64,000 nucleotides of DNA from Sphagnum compactum. Taxonomy: Eukaryota; Bryophyta; Sphagnopsida; Sphagnales. The DNA is taken from NCBI GenBank assembly GCA_965153455.1, contig OZ234502.1, positions 14,167,495-14,231,494 of the forward strand, read 5' to 3'. Both the position numbers and the translations under genes were made by a program. This document shows, piece after piece, positions 12,116-24,900 of the stretch (position 1 is the first letter of the stretch; every line of letters starts with the position of its first letter). The notes beneath the pieces are model-generated. The model ran no database searches and was not told the origin of the DNA. It was given only the letters and a program-made list of their open reading frames with translations.

Positions 12116-14089
12116 AGGTTCCCACAACATTTTCATCAATCCCCACATGGCCACATGAGACTACTTCTAAATGTAGTCATGATATAAACTCCCCAATGAA
12201 GAAAAAATGATGAACTAATTTGGATTATGAATATAGTTCCCAATTCCAATTCTTTTTAATTCTTTCATATTGTTGTTCACTTCTACCACAATAACTAAAT
12301 CCATTTTTTCTTACAAAGATCCATTTTGGAAACTTCCATTCTTTGCACACCTTCAATTCCTCCAAAGTCCTTCAACGAATTCAGTATTACTTCTGTATGT
12401 TGAAACTTGGGCTACTGTTATAGCGAATATGCAATCCTCACCATCATCTACAACTTCTTCACCTTTTTATGATCCATGTGTTTTTGTTTTTATTGATGAT
12501 GAAGCTAAAGTTTCAAGTCCTTGATAGTATTTCTTTTTTCTAAAATGGTTGTGTTTTGTGCTTTTTACGTTCTTGTCTATTGAACTTGAGGGTGGATGAC
12601 AATTTGTTTATCATCTTAAAGTTGGGTGGAAAGCTTTGTTCAAATTTCAATATGTGAGAATTAGTTATCCTTTTGTACACTCAATGTTTTTGGAAAAAAA
12701 TCACATTGCCAACAATGATCATTTCCTAGGATGATGGATTTGTTCTTTGGTTGTGAGTTTTGTTAATCTTTCGGTATTTGAAATGTTAATAGACACCATC
12801 AAAAATAATCACAAGATAATTTATTGTAATCATATCAATTCTAAATCATTTGATATTCATGGGAATGATTCATGCTTCTAATATTTTGACTTTTTCTTCA
12901 TTCATTTTTGTTATTTTTATGTGTACATCACACCTACCATTTCATCTTTGGTCATATATTTTTGTCAAACTTTTCTGCCATGGCTTCTGTGTCTTCTCGA
13001 TGATATCATTTGCATCCATTGTTTTACCTTGCCCATTCCCAAAGCAATGGCTGTCAACAATGTCCATTGAGATTATTTAAAGGAAATCAATAAATAATAT
13101 TAAGTAGTTTAATAATTTGCATCATGAACGTAGATTAAATGTTTTCATTCATCATAATGTAGTTTAGGCCAAATGAACATTGTATTTAACAAGAATAAAA
13201 GTATTTATCCATTTAAAAAATTAAACAAATCAAATTTTGGTGGCTTTTGATAAACTTTGTTTATATATTATGCCGTGTTCATACTATACCTATAAATAAA
13301 TAATTGTGTGTTTTGTAAAATCAAATTGATAAATATGTCTTTGAAAAAATTTGTAATTCTTTTAGTTTATGTCATTAAGAAAAGAATTATTCATTTCCAC
13401 CACAAGAAATGTTCTATTCATTATTTGTTGAAAGCCAAAAGTTCCTCAATCGATGCCAATTGTAAAACATCCATGCAAATTGAAAAATTGAAGAAGTTTG
13501 CTTCCATGACTATATTTTTTCAAATCATATTTTGTAAGGCTAATATGGTTGATCCATATTGTTGGACCTATCATGGTATCAACTTTTATCAGAAAGACAT
13601 TCTAGGTATGTTTGTTGGGTTTTAAAAAGTAAACATTATAAATCAATAAGAACACATGTTAGTATGCACTTAATAAATAAGGGAATTTCCTACATGGAGA
13701 TAAATGCAAAGTTCAGTATTGGGATCATTTAATTACATCATGATGGCTTTCACTAGCAAGTTATAATGTGTTTTTCATAAACACACTTGCTAGTTTTCGG
13801 GAAAGGGGTAGCCTAAAAAAACCCTCCAATTAGTTTTTTACACATAATTACTTCTCACATATGTTGGTTTCAATACATTGTTGCTTTAACTTTGAATTCA
13901 TGGACCTTGACTTTTGTTGCAATTGGAGTTTCGTTGTCAATGGTTTGCTCTTTTTCCACATCACTTATAACAAAAATTTCAACATTCTTTTCTAACATTG
14001 ATTTTTCCTTGCCTATAATTTGTTTTCTTATATTATTGGATTAATCATATGAAGGTTGAAACCGTTTACAAAGTGTTATGTCAAATCTT

Positions 14090-15144
14090 TCATTGCATTT
14101 GCATGACAATTGGATAACAAACTCCTTCTTGGGCTTTCCAACGAGGTAAAAAACTCTTCATACTCTTCTTCTTTAGTTTTTCCTCTTCGAATGATCTCAT
14201 CGCTAGGATAGAAGTTCCTTGCCTTCTTATCGTTATTTTTTCTATTGTCATGACTATTGGTAGACCCTTAGATTGGAACATAATCATACATTTATAGTGC
14301 CTACAAAGAAGTTTTCTTATTTCATGTTTATCCACTTCTCAAGAACAACCACAAACACAATCAAAACATGCCTTCCATTTTTTACATTATCAATATCCTT
14401 TTGTACATACTTACATTGTGTGATATTGAGTGTAGGTTGTTAACTGTTGATCAAATAATTGTTGTCAACCTTCCAACTAACGGAAACTTTTTTAGCTTCA
14501 ATCGTATCTATTACTTTCAATAGTTCATTGAACTTCATAACTCATATGTTTGAGCTCATTTTTGTTTGTTTTCTAAACTTTCCATGTTCATAAATATTGA
14601 TTCCTATCTTTTATTCAAGTTAGCTTTACAAAAAGCAAACCACATATAGTTCCACACCCATACACATTTTGTACCAACTATAAACATGCATTTCACTATT
14701 GTTAATGCATTACATATCCTTGCTTACAACAATGACAACAATTTTACCAACATCTATGACTACATTTTGATTGGTGACCTTGTCTTTGGTAGTATTAAGA
14801 TGAGCCCCCAACATTAGAGCTAGTCTTTCATCATCCCTTGGTCCATCATCGTTCACCCTTCTAGATAACTTTATCACGATTTTTGGCATTTTGTTTTCAT
14901 TATCACTTTCAAATCCTCCCATCCGAGGCGGAGTCTCAACATTAGCTTTCACCATTAAGACCAACACGTCCACCACATTGCAATAAACAAGTGTTGGTGA
15001 CTTGTATGGATATTTCATTGGGTCAGTATGGTTTTCCGGCCACTTTTTATTGATTGTGTTCTTGAACACATACTTATTCATAGAAATAAATCCTAACAAA
15101 TAATCAGATTGCCTCAAGAGTTGGGTTCTATAATTCATATTCAT
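14090..15144 (-). pseudogene. Unassigned minus-strand protein relic
   Basis: Two open segments on the minus strand (15144-14710, 144 codons; 14335-14090, 81 codons) are linked by a stretch that also keeps a plausible protein character but has stops. The composition differs from the surrounding AT-rich spacer: it is rich in Asp, Asn, Arg and Lys, with strings such as 'VKANVETPPRMGGFESDN'. I recognise no domain. It could be part of a mobile element lying opposite to the methyltransferase-like relic, or chance. Confidence 0.25.
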
Positions 15145-15169
15145 GGGGTTTGTTGGCTAAGATTGTTTC

Positions 15170-16844
15170 TAGGAGCTTGTCACAAGTTGTTGAAAAAATC
15201 TTTGCCAAACATACAAATCATTGTTGTGTAAATTTTGTAATTTTATAAGTAATTCCTTTGTGACTAATATCCCACCTTTGTTAATTATTCTACATCAACA
15301 AGTTTCATTTCTTTCTTCCTGACTACAAAGTAGTTCAAATCTTTAGGAGTTTGACAAGGCATATTTGCAAGGTGGAGCAAACTTGTAAAGAAAGCTCACA
15401 ACATGACAAATTCACACATTTAGATTGTAATGTGTGCTATTAAAGTTCTTGTGAGGTTATATAGCCATTCCTTGATTAATTATATTAAATTTAATGGACC
15501 AAATTTATATAAAATTAAAATTTTGTTCATATGATTACAATGGCCACAAACTTGTTGGATTTCATGTCAATGACTATTAAATTTAAAATTGAAAATGATT
15601 TGCTAAACATTCTCTTTTGACAATCCTACTCATTTTACCTTATATGGTGCACTTGCAAAATTAAATTTCTCAATTTTTTTTGTTACAAATGTCATTTCAT
15701 AGTGATGATATTAAAATGGCTACAATATTTTTTGTTATAGGAACATAATCCTATAATCTGATCACCATTTCAAACCTAAGCATTATTTGGTAAAACATAA
15801 TGTTTGTCAATTTCACTGACTACTTTGTGTTACAACTATGTTGAACTTGACATTGGCCACTTATTTTGTATCAAATAGAAATTATTAAACCTTGTGCATT
15901 GTTTGATTTTTTCTTTGTAATGGCTTTTGGATTGCCCAGGTGGAAGTTGTTTTTAATGTCATGTAAATGAATGATGTGGTAGAATATTGGAATATTTGTG
16001 TGACATGGTGAAATATGCTACCACATCAAGATAACATGCCTGTACCATGTAGATCTTTCATCAATGTATAATGTTCAACATTTATTGTTTACAAGTGAAG
16101 GTAGGGCAAAAATTCAACATTAAATTTGGATATAATAAATATTGATATCATCCAAATATAATGTCGTGGTGGAGATGTTTTAAAGCGTGTAATTGTAACT
16201 TTTTAGAACATGTTTCAAAATACGAAGTTTTTAAATTTTAGTTTAGGAATGTAATTATTATATTTGGCTATCTTTTCTTTTTTACAATGCTAATAATTAT
16301 AAAATTATAAAATTTGGATTATGCATAGGTAGGTAGACATTGGAATTTGCTTAAGATTTTTTTTTGAATAATAAAAAATCAGAAGTTTTGAAATGTGAAA
16401 AACTAGGTTCAAAATTAAACTTAAGGGTTAAACAAATATGAAAAATAGTCTTGGAACAATCATGAAAGGTATTTTTTGAAAAATTTAAGAAATTGGATTT
16501 GGGATTGAAAGTTTTTTAAAAAGTTATAATTAAACAACATTAGTTATAACCATTATTGGTTTGGCATTAATTTTTGAACAAACCAACTTGATTTTAATAT
16601 TGTGATTTTTTTCATAATATGCATATGTTAATAATAGGTATTTTTGAAAACCTTTTATACTAGTTTGATATTACTATTGAATTTAAGATGAGTTTTTGGT
16701 TGGTATAATGCAAACATATATTTGGTATTGCAATTGGTACAAGGTTAATATCACTTCAAATCCTTATTAGGTTAATATTAATATAATGTTGGTAGTATTT
16801 CATACCAAATTAGTAGATTTCTTGTTACTAATGTTGACATTTGT
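15170..16844. other. AT-rich spacer without recognisable genes
   Basis: No open frame with domain character was found. The DNA is AT-rich up to the CACTA-like terminus at 16845. Confidence 0.5.
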
Positions 16845-17963
16845 CACTACTACAAGAACATGTTTTTTTACGTTGGTAGCATCATGATTAAAATGATTAT
16901 AAAATCAAGTTCATTTGTTTTGAAATGAATAATTATGTCTGATTTGATTAAAATAAAAAATCTATATATTTTTTGATTAAAAAATTAACTATATAGTCAA
17001 AATAGTCATTACATAAAGCACATGGCATATATGGTATTGACATGGAATTGTTTAATTTGATTATTGTGATTAATGTGATTTAAACTAATCATTCTTAATT
17101 ATGACTAATTATGGTTATAATGTTACTTTTTTTATGATGTGACAAAATTAAAATAATAGTAATTCATTTTTAAACTAAATTATTTTAAAAATGAAAATAG
17201 ATTATGGGTGTATTGTTTTCATTTTATGGTTGTAGTGATTCACATAAAAATCAATATAAGGGATAGTTCAACAATATAACAAAATATAACAAAATGACAT
17301 GTGATAAAATGGAAAATCAAATTAAAATGTTTTATTTTCACTCATTACAAAAATAAAACATGACAAACATACGTAAAAATTCTAATTAATTAATCTATGT
17401 AAAATTTGAAATTAAAAAGAGAAAATTTATAAATTTAAAACATGCAAATTTGAATTGCATAAATTAAAAAATGAAATTAATTTCATCATATATTTTTAAT
17501 TTTTAATTTTTATAGATATAAATATAAAATAAATATAATGGTTTGACATTTGGAATTCGAAAATTTTATTGAATTCAATTAAGCAAAAAAAAAGTTATTT
17601 AAAGTTCACATAATACATATTACATTTTGAATGAATCATGGGTTTAATGCAACATGTTTTGAATTTGCTTTTAGTTTAATCCAAATAATTAAAGAATTAA
17701 ATAACGATAATAATTTTAACACATCCACTATATTTTTAGTCATCTCAGTCATTGTAAACAATTGGCACATCAACTTATATCTTCAATCAACCTAATCATT
17801 TTTAATCGTTTCAAACAAAACAAACTTCATCAAATTTGTTGTTAAAAATGATTAGTTTGTTATGACCAAAGCCAGTTTTGTCCAATGTTTGATATAACTA
17901 AAAATTATATGATTAAAATCAGTAAAAAAAATCAACATAAAAACATGGTTTTGTGATAGTATG
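16845..17963. mobile_element. CACTA (EnSpm)-like non-autonomous DNA transposon
   Basis: The left end reads CACTACTACAAGAACATG. The right end, read as reverse complement from 17963, starts CATACTATCACAAAACCATG and continues with a poly-T tract and 'ATGTTGAT', matching 'ACGTTGGT' on the left. CACTA followed by ACAA(A/G)A.CATG is the usual terminus of plant CACTA elements. The 3-bp flanks are TGT on both sides (16842-16844 and 17964-17966), the expected target-site duplication length. The interior (about 1.1 kb) is AT-rich with no transposase, so it would need enzymes made elsewhere. The right terminus carries an extra base relative to canonical TAGTG. Confidence 0.5.
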
Positions 17964-18339
17964 TGTTGGTAGGTTCTAAACTTTAAGCAAGTTCAGATCC
18001 AAATTTTAGAAATTTTAAAATATCCAAACCAGAGGTTTAACATTTTGTTGGAACTGACATTAAAACTGGACTGACAAACAATGTTTTAAAAAAACCTAAT
18101 CAGAACTTAAATTTGGGGTGTTGTCCTCTTTTAAACAAGTTCAATATTTATGTAAATAAACTACTAAAAAAATTGAAAAAAAATCCTAACCATATTTTTC
18201 ATGCAATTAATTAATTTTAATCAATTATACACAATTAATATTAGTTTGTTTCACCGATAAAACTATTATTAATTAAACACTGGTTTATACTTTTAACCAG
18301 CCACTACTTCTGTAGGGGTCACTGGTCCGTTTGTAGGGC

Positions 18340-18923
18340 CGTTGGCCTTAAAGAAGGGATATATTTGGGTCTTTTATAAGGCCACTTTTGTGGCTGGTCC
18401 CAAAAAGGGACTCAGAGAAGACCTAAAGAGCAAACGTAACGTTCCAGGGAAAACAAGGGAGAGACGGAGAGAGGAGTGGGGAACGAAGACCGACAATGGA
18501 ACTTCTTCCGACATTGCTCTTCATCGCATTTGGAAATGTCCGAGATCTGCAACTCAAATGTCGAGGAAAGTGTACGCTCTTCTGACGTTCAAATCAGATT
18601 GAAGATCTGGAGCAATTTGCATTTTGCACGACAGTAGCAGCGGTTTCAGGTCTGTGTTTCTGGCTACTTGACCTATTTTGTTCCCTTTCCTCCTCCTCCT
18701 CCTCCTCCTGCTCCTCCTTCTACCATTCCCTCCTGTGTTGTTTGCTTGCTTTCTCACGCACCGAAGAAATCAAATCTGTTGGAAGTTGTATACATGCACT
18801 GGTTTGTGCTCTCAAGCATTTTTGTATTCGGGAAGTTGATTGAGCGCTAAACTTTTTTTTCTCCCTGCAACACAAACCGTCTCTTCAAAGGAGGAGGACG
18901 AAGAAGAAGAAGAAGGAGGTAAA
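18340..18923 (+). promoter_or_regulatory. Probable SEC6 promoter and 5' leader
   Basis: Base composition changes sharply from AT-rich spacer to about 50% GC near 18300, marking the start of the gene region. TATA-like strings occur near 18358 (ggatatattt) and 18372 (tttataag). The leader is purine-rich (ggagagacggagagagg) and contains a TCC microsatellite at about 18687-18715. A leader intron is possible from near 18651 (…tttcag/gtctgtg) to one of the AG sites before 18890. The exact transcription start cannot be read from sequence. Confidence 0.4.
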
Positions 18924-21900
18924 ATGATGATGCAAGATGCTGGCATTGAAGCCAAGGAGGCAGCAGTTCGGGAGGTAGCGAAGCTGTTGCCACTACCGGA
19001 TTCACTTGCCACTATCACGACCATCAGATCTGACTATGCCTTAAGGCAGCAGGTATTTTTCATTTTCTTCATCTTGATTCTTAGCTTCAATGGCATTCAT
19101 CTTGAACTACATGAGCAGCTTGTGTAATTGTGTGGACCATGCTACACACCTCCATTCTCTTTAACTCTGGGAAGAATGCTTAAGAATTTCATGTAGATGG
19201 ACAGTGGTGGGAGATCCATATGTAGAATGGCTGTGGTGGTATGCCAGATGATAGCCTGGATGGATAACCTAACAAAAGAGGTTGTAGGTGGAGGGAGGAG
19301 TAAATGCATTGAAATAGTTGACAATGTAGGATTGTGGTCTTGTCACTCTCCACTCACTTTTTCTGATCTCAACTCATGTTTTCCTGGAAGTATGGAAATG
19401 CATACCAAGTGTCTGCAAATCCTGAGGGAGTTTGTTGTGTTCTGCTTGGCAGCACAATGATGCGCAACTCAGCACGAGTGTAATGACACAGGTTTTTGTC
19501 CATCTTATGTCCATTACTTCATCATCGTTTCTCCTTTTCTCAGTCCTATTGCAAATTCTTCTGGTTCTACAATAGATAACTAGTTTGTACAAGTGCCAGT
19601 GGCTCCAGGGAGTATATTGATTGAGCAGTGCTCATCCAGTCCATGCCCATTCTGTTGTCGGTTATTTTATGGCCATCCATTGTCGGAGTTCAACAGGTTG
19701 AGCAGGCAAGGGCTGGCATTGATGCACTTGAAGATTCCCAAATGAGGATAAATTATCTACGTGATAATTTTGAACTTATTGACAGGTACAGACTGCCCAA
19801 TTCCTCTACAATCCTGTTATGATGATTTTGTGTTATTCCATGTAATGAACTTGAGTGATTGACTCTATAATGTTGTCGCCAAGACAGGTTGTGTCGGGAA
19901 TGCCAGACACTGATTGAGCACCATGATCAAATCAAGCTGCTTAGCAATGCACGTAACAACTTGAATATGACATTGAAGGTATGGTTCCAGTCGGTCTGAT
20001 TTAAACTATGTTGGACCTCATCTTTTTAGACATTATTAACCTATCCTGCTCTGCCCATTTCATTTTTCAGGATGTGGAAGGCATGATGTCCATATCCACA
20101 GAGGCTGCAGAAGCAAGGGCCTCTCTAAAAGATGAACGGGAGCTATTACGGACCTTTGAGGTCAGTAATCAATTGGATCCTAGATATGGTTCCTAGAGCA
20201 ATTTCCAAGTTTTTTCATGAGTTTCAGGAGGAATTGGGTGAGGTAACACTCCATACTAACAGCTTACTGCCATACTCCATGATGTTTAAGATCTCCTGAT
20301 TCAGTTTTCTGTGTTAATGCTTTTACTCTCCTGAGCTTTTTTAGGCTTCCTGTAAGCTGCTTGTCCTTTTGCTACTTTTTGTAATTTTGTGGAGTAAGAT
20401 AGCTCACTTTGGTTACAGCAATTTTTTATGACAGGCACTAACAGCCCTTGAGCAGAAGAGGCGGTTTGCCTTAGCTACTGTGTCAACAAGGAGGGAAGAA
20501 GCCGGCAAATTGACGTGAGTGATGAATGTACCTGTTCTGTTTTACTGTCTGTTCGGAATCAGAATGGTTACACTTTGTGCTGCTGCAATGAGGCTTACCC
20601 AAACATAAGGATTCTTGAGCCCACAGTTACAATGAAGTGTTGTTCTCAAGAAGTGGTTGCCCAAAGCAAGGAAGCTGCTTGTTTCTGGACCTTTGTCACA
20701 CTGATGGGTGGCTATGGTTGCAGAGAATATTTTGAAGATGTTAGTAACACTAGGGCCAAATTTGAGCAGACTCTTTGGGGGCATATCCGCAACTTCTTCC
20801 AGCTTGCAAAAGAAAGGTGCTTGTTCCCATTTTCCATTAATCTGAGGTTATCTCAGTTCTTCAAAGCCATGCCAAAAGAAATGTTGGCCACAATATAGAC
20901 ATGGCACGTAGATGTGTCTGTGTAGATTTGATCTGGTTGTGCATAGATGTCACTCACAAGATAATTTTCAATTTACTTCCAACTGATGTGTATGTTTGTG
21001 GCCATGCACAGTCCCCAAACACTGGTCCGAGCCCTGAGGTACACCCCATACTGAAGCACTTCTCTCTCTCCCTCTCAGTCATCTGTGGAAAGAACTTCTA
21101 AAAACAGGATTCGTCATCCAAACAAACCCTTGCAAATTTTAGCACACAATGACACGGTGTAGAGCCACACTCCATAAGTCACTGGCTCTACTTGCATACC
21201 CCTTGATCATCATTATAATAAGGTCTAAGAGCATACATCTACCGGTATCCATCTGTTAAGATAGCTTCAGATTATCCTCAAAGTATACTTCTTGCCTTTC
21301 CAAACCAGCCAGGCAGACCCTGTAGTGATGAGCTGAAGATAGAATTACCATCCTCAACATACTCTGATGGTATATGGGCACAACACCCTGCACTGCCTTC
21401 ATATGTGATGGGGACCTGTTTGTGCTGTCAGAGTTGTGGAAATGCAGCAAGAAATACTGGACCAGCAACAGGCTGAAGAAGCTGCTGAAGCCGATGGTGC
21501 AGGTCCCATGTCTAATCTCCCAGCTCCTAGAGCCAGCCGCAAGTGAGTTTCAAGACCTTACAGTGCTTAGAAACCTCTCAAACATTTGGTAATTTTCTTC
21601 GTAGAACTGGCAACTGTAATGATGATTGTGGTATGGTATTGTGCAGGTCACAGAACCTTTCTCAACCTCCTGATGAGCACCCTAGGCAAGAATCTGGTGG
21701 AAGTGGGTACAAGAATCGCTGTTATGAAGAGCTCCGAAAGTCAGTGGAAGCAAGGTTCAATGTTTTGCTAACAAAGGTGAATTAAAATTCTGACCTGAAG
21801 ATTCTTTTGGTGGATGGATTGCCTTCCTGTGTCTTTTTTACATAGAAAAATGAACTTCATATCCTTGTTCAGTACATTTGTTTTCTTGTGTGTGAATTTT

Positions 21901-24900
21901 GATGTTGTTGGTGCTGTTGGGTTATGCAGCTAGTTGTGGAGGACCTCAAGGCAGCTTTAGAAGAAGCAAGTGTGGTGAGCTGATTTCGCACTTGAATATG
22001 CATGTGTGACCTTTGTTAGTGAGGCCTTCAACTGTCTTCCACTGTGATGTTTCTGTTCATTCTCTAGTTCCAGTTCAGTGTACCTGAGTACAAATTTTAT
22101 CACACCAAATTGTGTAGTATTTTTATTTTGTGTAGAATTGTGCTGGAGGCATGTGAGCCACAGGGAGATCACTGTGGAACCATAGAACATCCATATTAGT
22201 GGGCTGTACGGACAACTCCCATGGTGTTCACAAGAAATAGGTGTCACAAGCCACTCTTTCAGTTAGCAAATAGCATGTCAGCATTCTAGTGGCATAGATG
22301 CTTTCTGCCCTTTCTGACACTGTCTGGTGTTGGTATGCTCATATGAAGACTATCACACTATCCTGGCAGATGTTGCAGTTAGTTACCCTTGGCAGAAAGT
22401 ACTGAGGATCCTTGTAAGTGTATTTTTGCGTACAATGTTGGATAAGGTTCACACATTGGCAGTGGGTTTGCATTTATTAACAGCCCAGGAGGGTTGACAT
22501 AAGATATGACCAGCATTGCAAGGATGCAAACACCTCTAACATAGTGTGTGGCCACAAGATATGGCCTTCTCTGGGTGCTCTCAACCACCAGTAGATATTG
22601 TAATGAAGAGATTGTGACCTTTTTCCTGTGCTTGAGGTAACAGATAGCTCAAGAGCTGCCAGACATCTATGACTATGTTAGCCCCTGTTTTCCACCACGG
22701 TAAAGTTCCACCTGTGACCTTTGTATCAACCTGTAATTAAAAATTTTGCAGCTCGTTTCATGGTAGTTCTGTAGGTAGGCTTGTTAGTATGAGTTCTGGA
22801 ATATCTCTTTGATATCATTGCATAGCAGAATTGGCAAATCTAGCAAGATCTTTTGTGTTCCAGCCAGTGTTGGTTGAACAGACTTGTGACTGGCAGGTAT
22901 GAAATTTTCCAGTTTATGGTGCAGCTCTACACAGAGCGGTTCACCCAGATGCTGAGGAGACTGGGTGACAGAGCCAATGACTTATCTAACCTTGAAATTT
23001 TAAAGGTCAGATTGACTTTGGATCTGTGGGAATCATCACATTTTGATATTCTTAGCTTGGTTGGTAATAACTAAGCAAATTAAAATAGTAGTTTGTCAGT
23101 CACACTGGAGTTCAGTATTTGCATTGAAGTGGCTTTGATGCTTGGATACCCACCAGTCATATTGTGTGAGGAATGGTTACTGGATGTCGCAGGATCTTTG
23201 CATTCATTTTTGCATTCAACACAATTTTGTATATTGATGTTTTTCTTTGTGTTTGGAGCAGGTGACAGGCTGGGTGGTACAGTTCCAAGACCAGTTATTG
23301 AACTTGGGTGTTGAGGACAGACTTGCTTCTGTTTGTGCTGAAAGTGGGGCCATGGATCCACTCATGGATGCTTATGTTGATCGCATGCAAGCAACCATGC
23401 AAGTAAGTTCCTCTATGCTTGGCTAAAACTTTTATTGTTTAATCAAAAGCCATGGATGTCATCTGTGTGTGATTTGTTGACATAATTGTCAATTGAACGT
23501 ATTATGGCTGGTATTCCCCATTGCCATTATGTCTTGTCAGTGATTGGACAATGTCTATATTTGAAGCTTTCCAGATGTGCAAACAGTTCTCATTGGTGCT
23601 CCTCTAAACTCTTGTATGTATATCCAGCAATGGTACACAAACATTCTTGAAGCAGACAAGATAAACCCTCCAAAGAAAAGTGATGATGGGCGACTTTGGA
23701 CACCAGCAGGTGTGGACTTGTTTCGCATTCTCAATGAGCAAGTCCAGGTTGTGCAAGAGAACAGCACTGATGTAATGCTGTACCGAATTGCTCTTGCCAT
23801 TATTCAGGTAGGTTGTTTCTACCTCAGTCAGGATCACCACCAAGGATTAGGTTGTGCTCGTTCATGTATCTTCACAGTATTAGGTGAGCCACCACAGCAG
23901 GTTAAACAATGTTTTTCTGACTTGGCTTGCAGGTGATGAATGAATTTCAAGGAGCAGAGCGGCGCCGGCTGGAAGAACCTGCAGCAGACATTGGTTTGGA
24001 ACCATTATGTGCAATGGTATGCACTTTCCTGTGTAATTGTAGTTAGATTAGGTGGTTGTCACTCTGGATGTTTGTGGCTCCATGTACAAAAGTAGGTGTA
24101 ATGAATTTTCACTGTCAATGATTGTCAACATATGGTGTCAAAAAAATGACTGTGAAGATACATGAACGAGCACAACCTCAATGATGGTGAAAACTCCTAA
24201 TACTCCTAATTAGGTGAGTATTAGGAGTTTTCAGATCATGTTTTAGGGATAATGACGTCTTTGTTCCAGTAATAGTAAGTTGGGTGGTGATTGCAGGTGA
24301 ATAACAATGTGAAATGCTACGAATTAGCCACGGAGTTGAGTGCAAATGTTATGGAGTCACTTACTCCTAACTATGCTGAGCAGGTGATGTTTCTTTCTTT
24401 AGCATTGGCCCGTTTACTTGGCAGTGACTCTGTCTATTAGAAGTGCAAGTTAAAACTCAAGAGGGAATTTGCAGGTGAATTTTGAAGATACCTGCAAGGG
24501 CTTTTTGGAGGTTGGAAAGGTAAGCTTTGCTTGTTCTAAAGCTTTTTCTTTTTTGGTAGTCTTGCAAGTTCTCACGACAGTGCTCCAACTTGTCATTAAG
24601 AATTCATGTTTGCTTCAGTCGCTCATCAAAACCCCTCTGAGAATGATATTCTGTTTCCTAGGGCTATGATATCTGAATGTTGACCATGTTTTTCACATGT
24701 TGCAGTCCTGATAAGAAAGATGTGAGATCAAGCCGTGCTCATTTGCATCACAGTGACTTTGATTATCTTGTACTAAGTATGCTGAATCTGGCGGTGGCAT
24801 AGGAAGCAGTGCAACAGACAGTAGAAGTGATCTTTGAGGATCCTGGTGTGAAGGAATTGATTGTGAAGCTTTATCACAAAGGTAGGCAATTGAATGCAAA

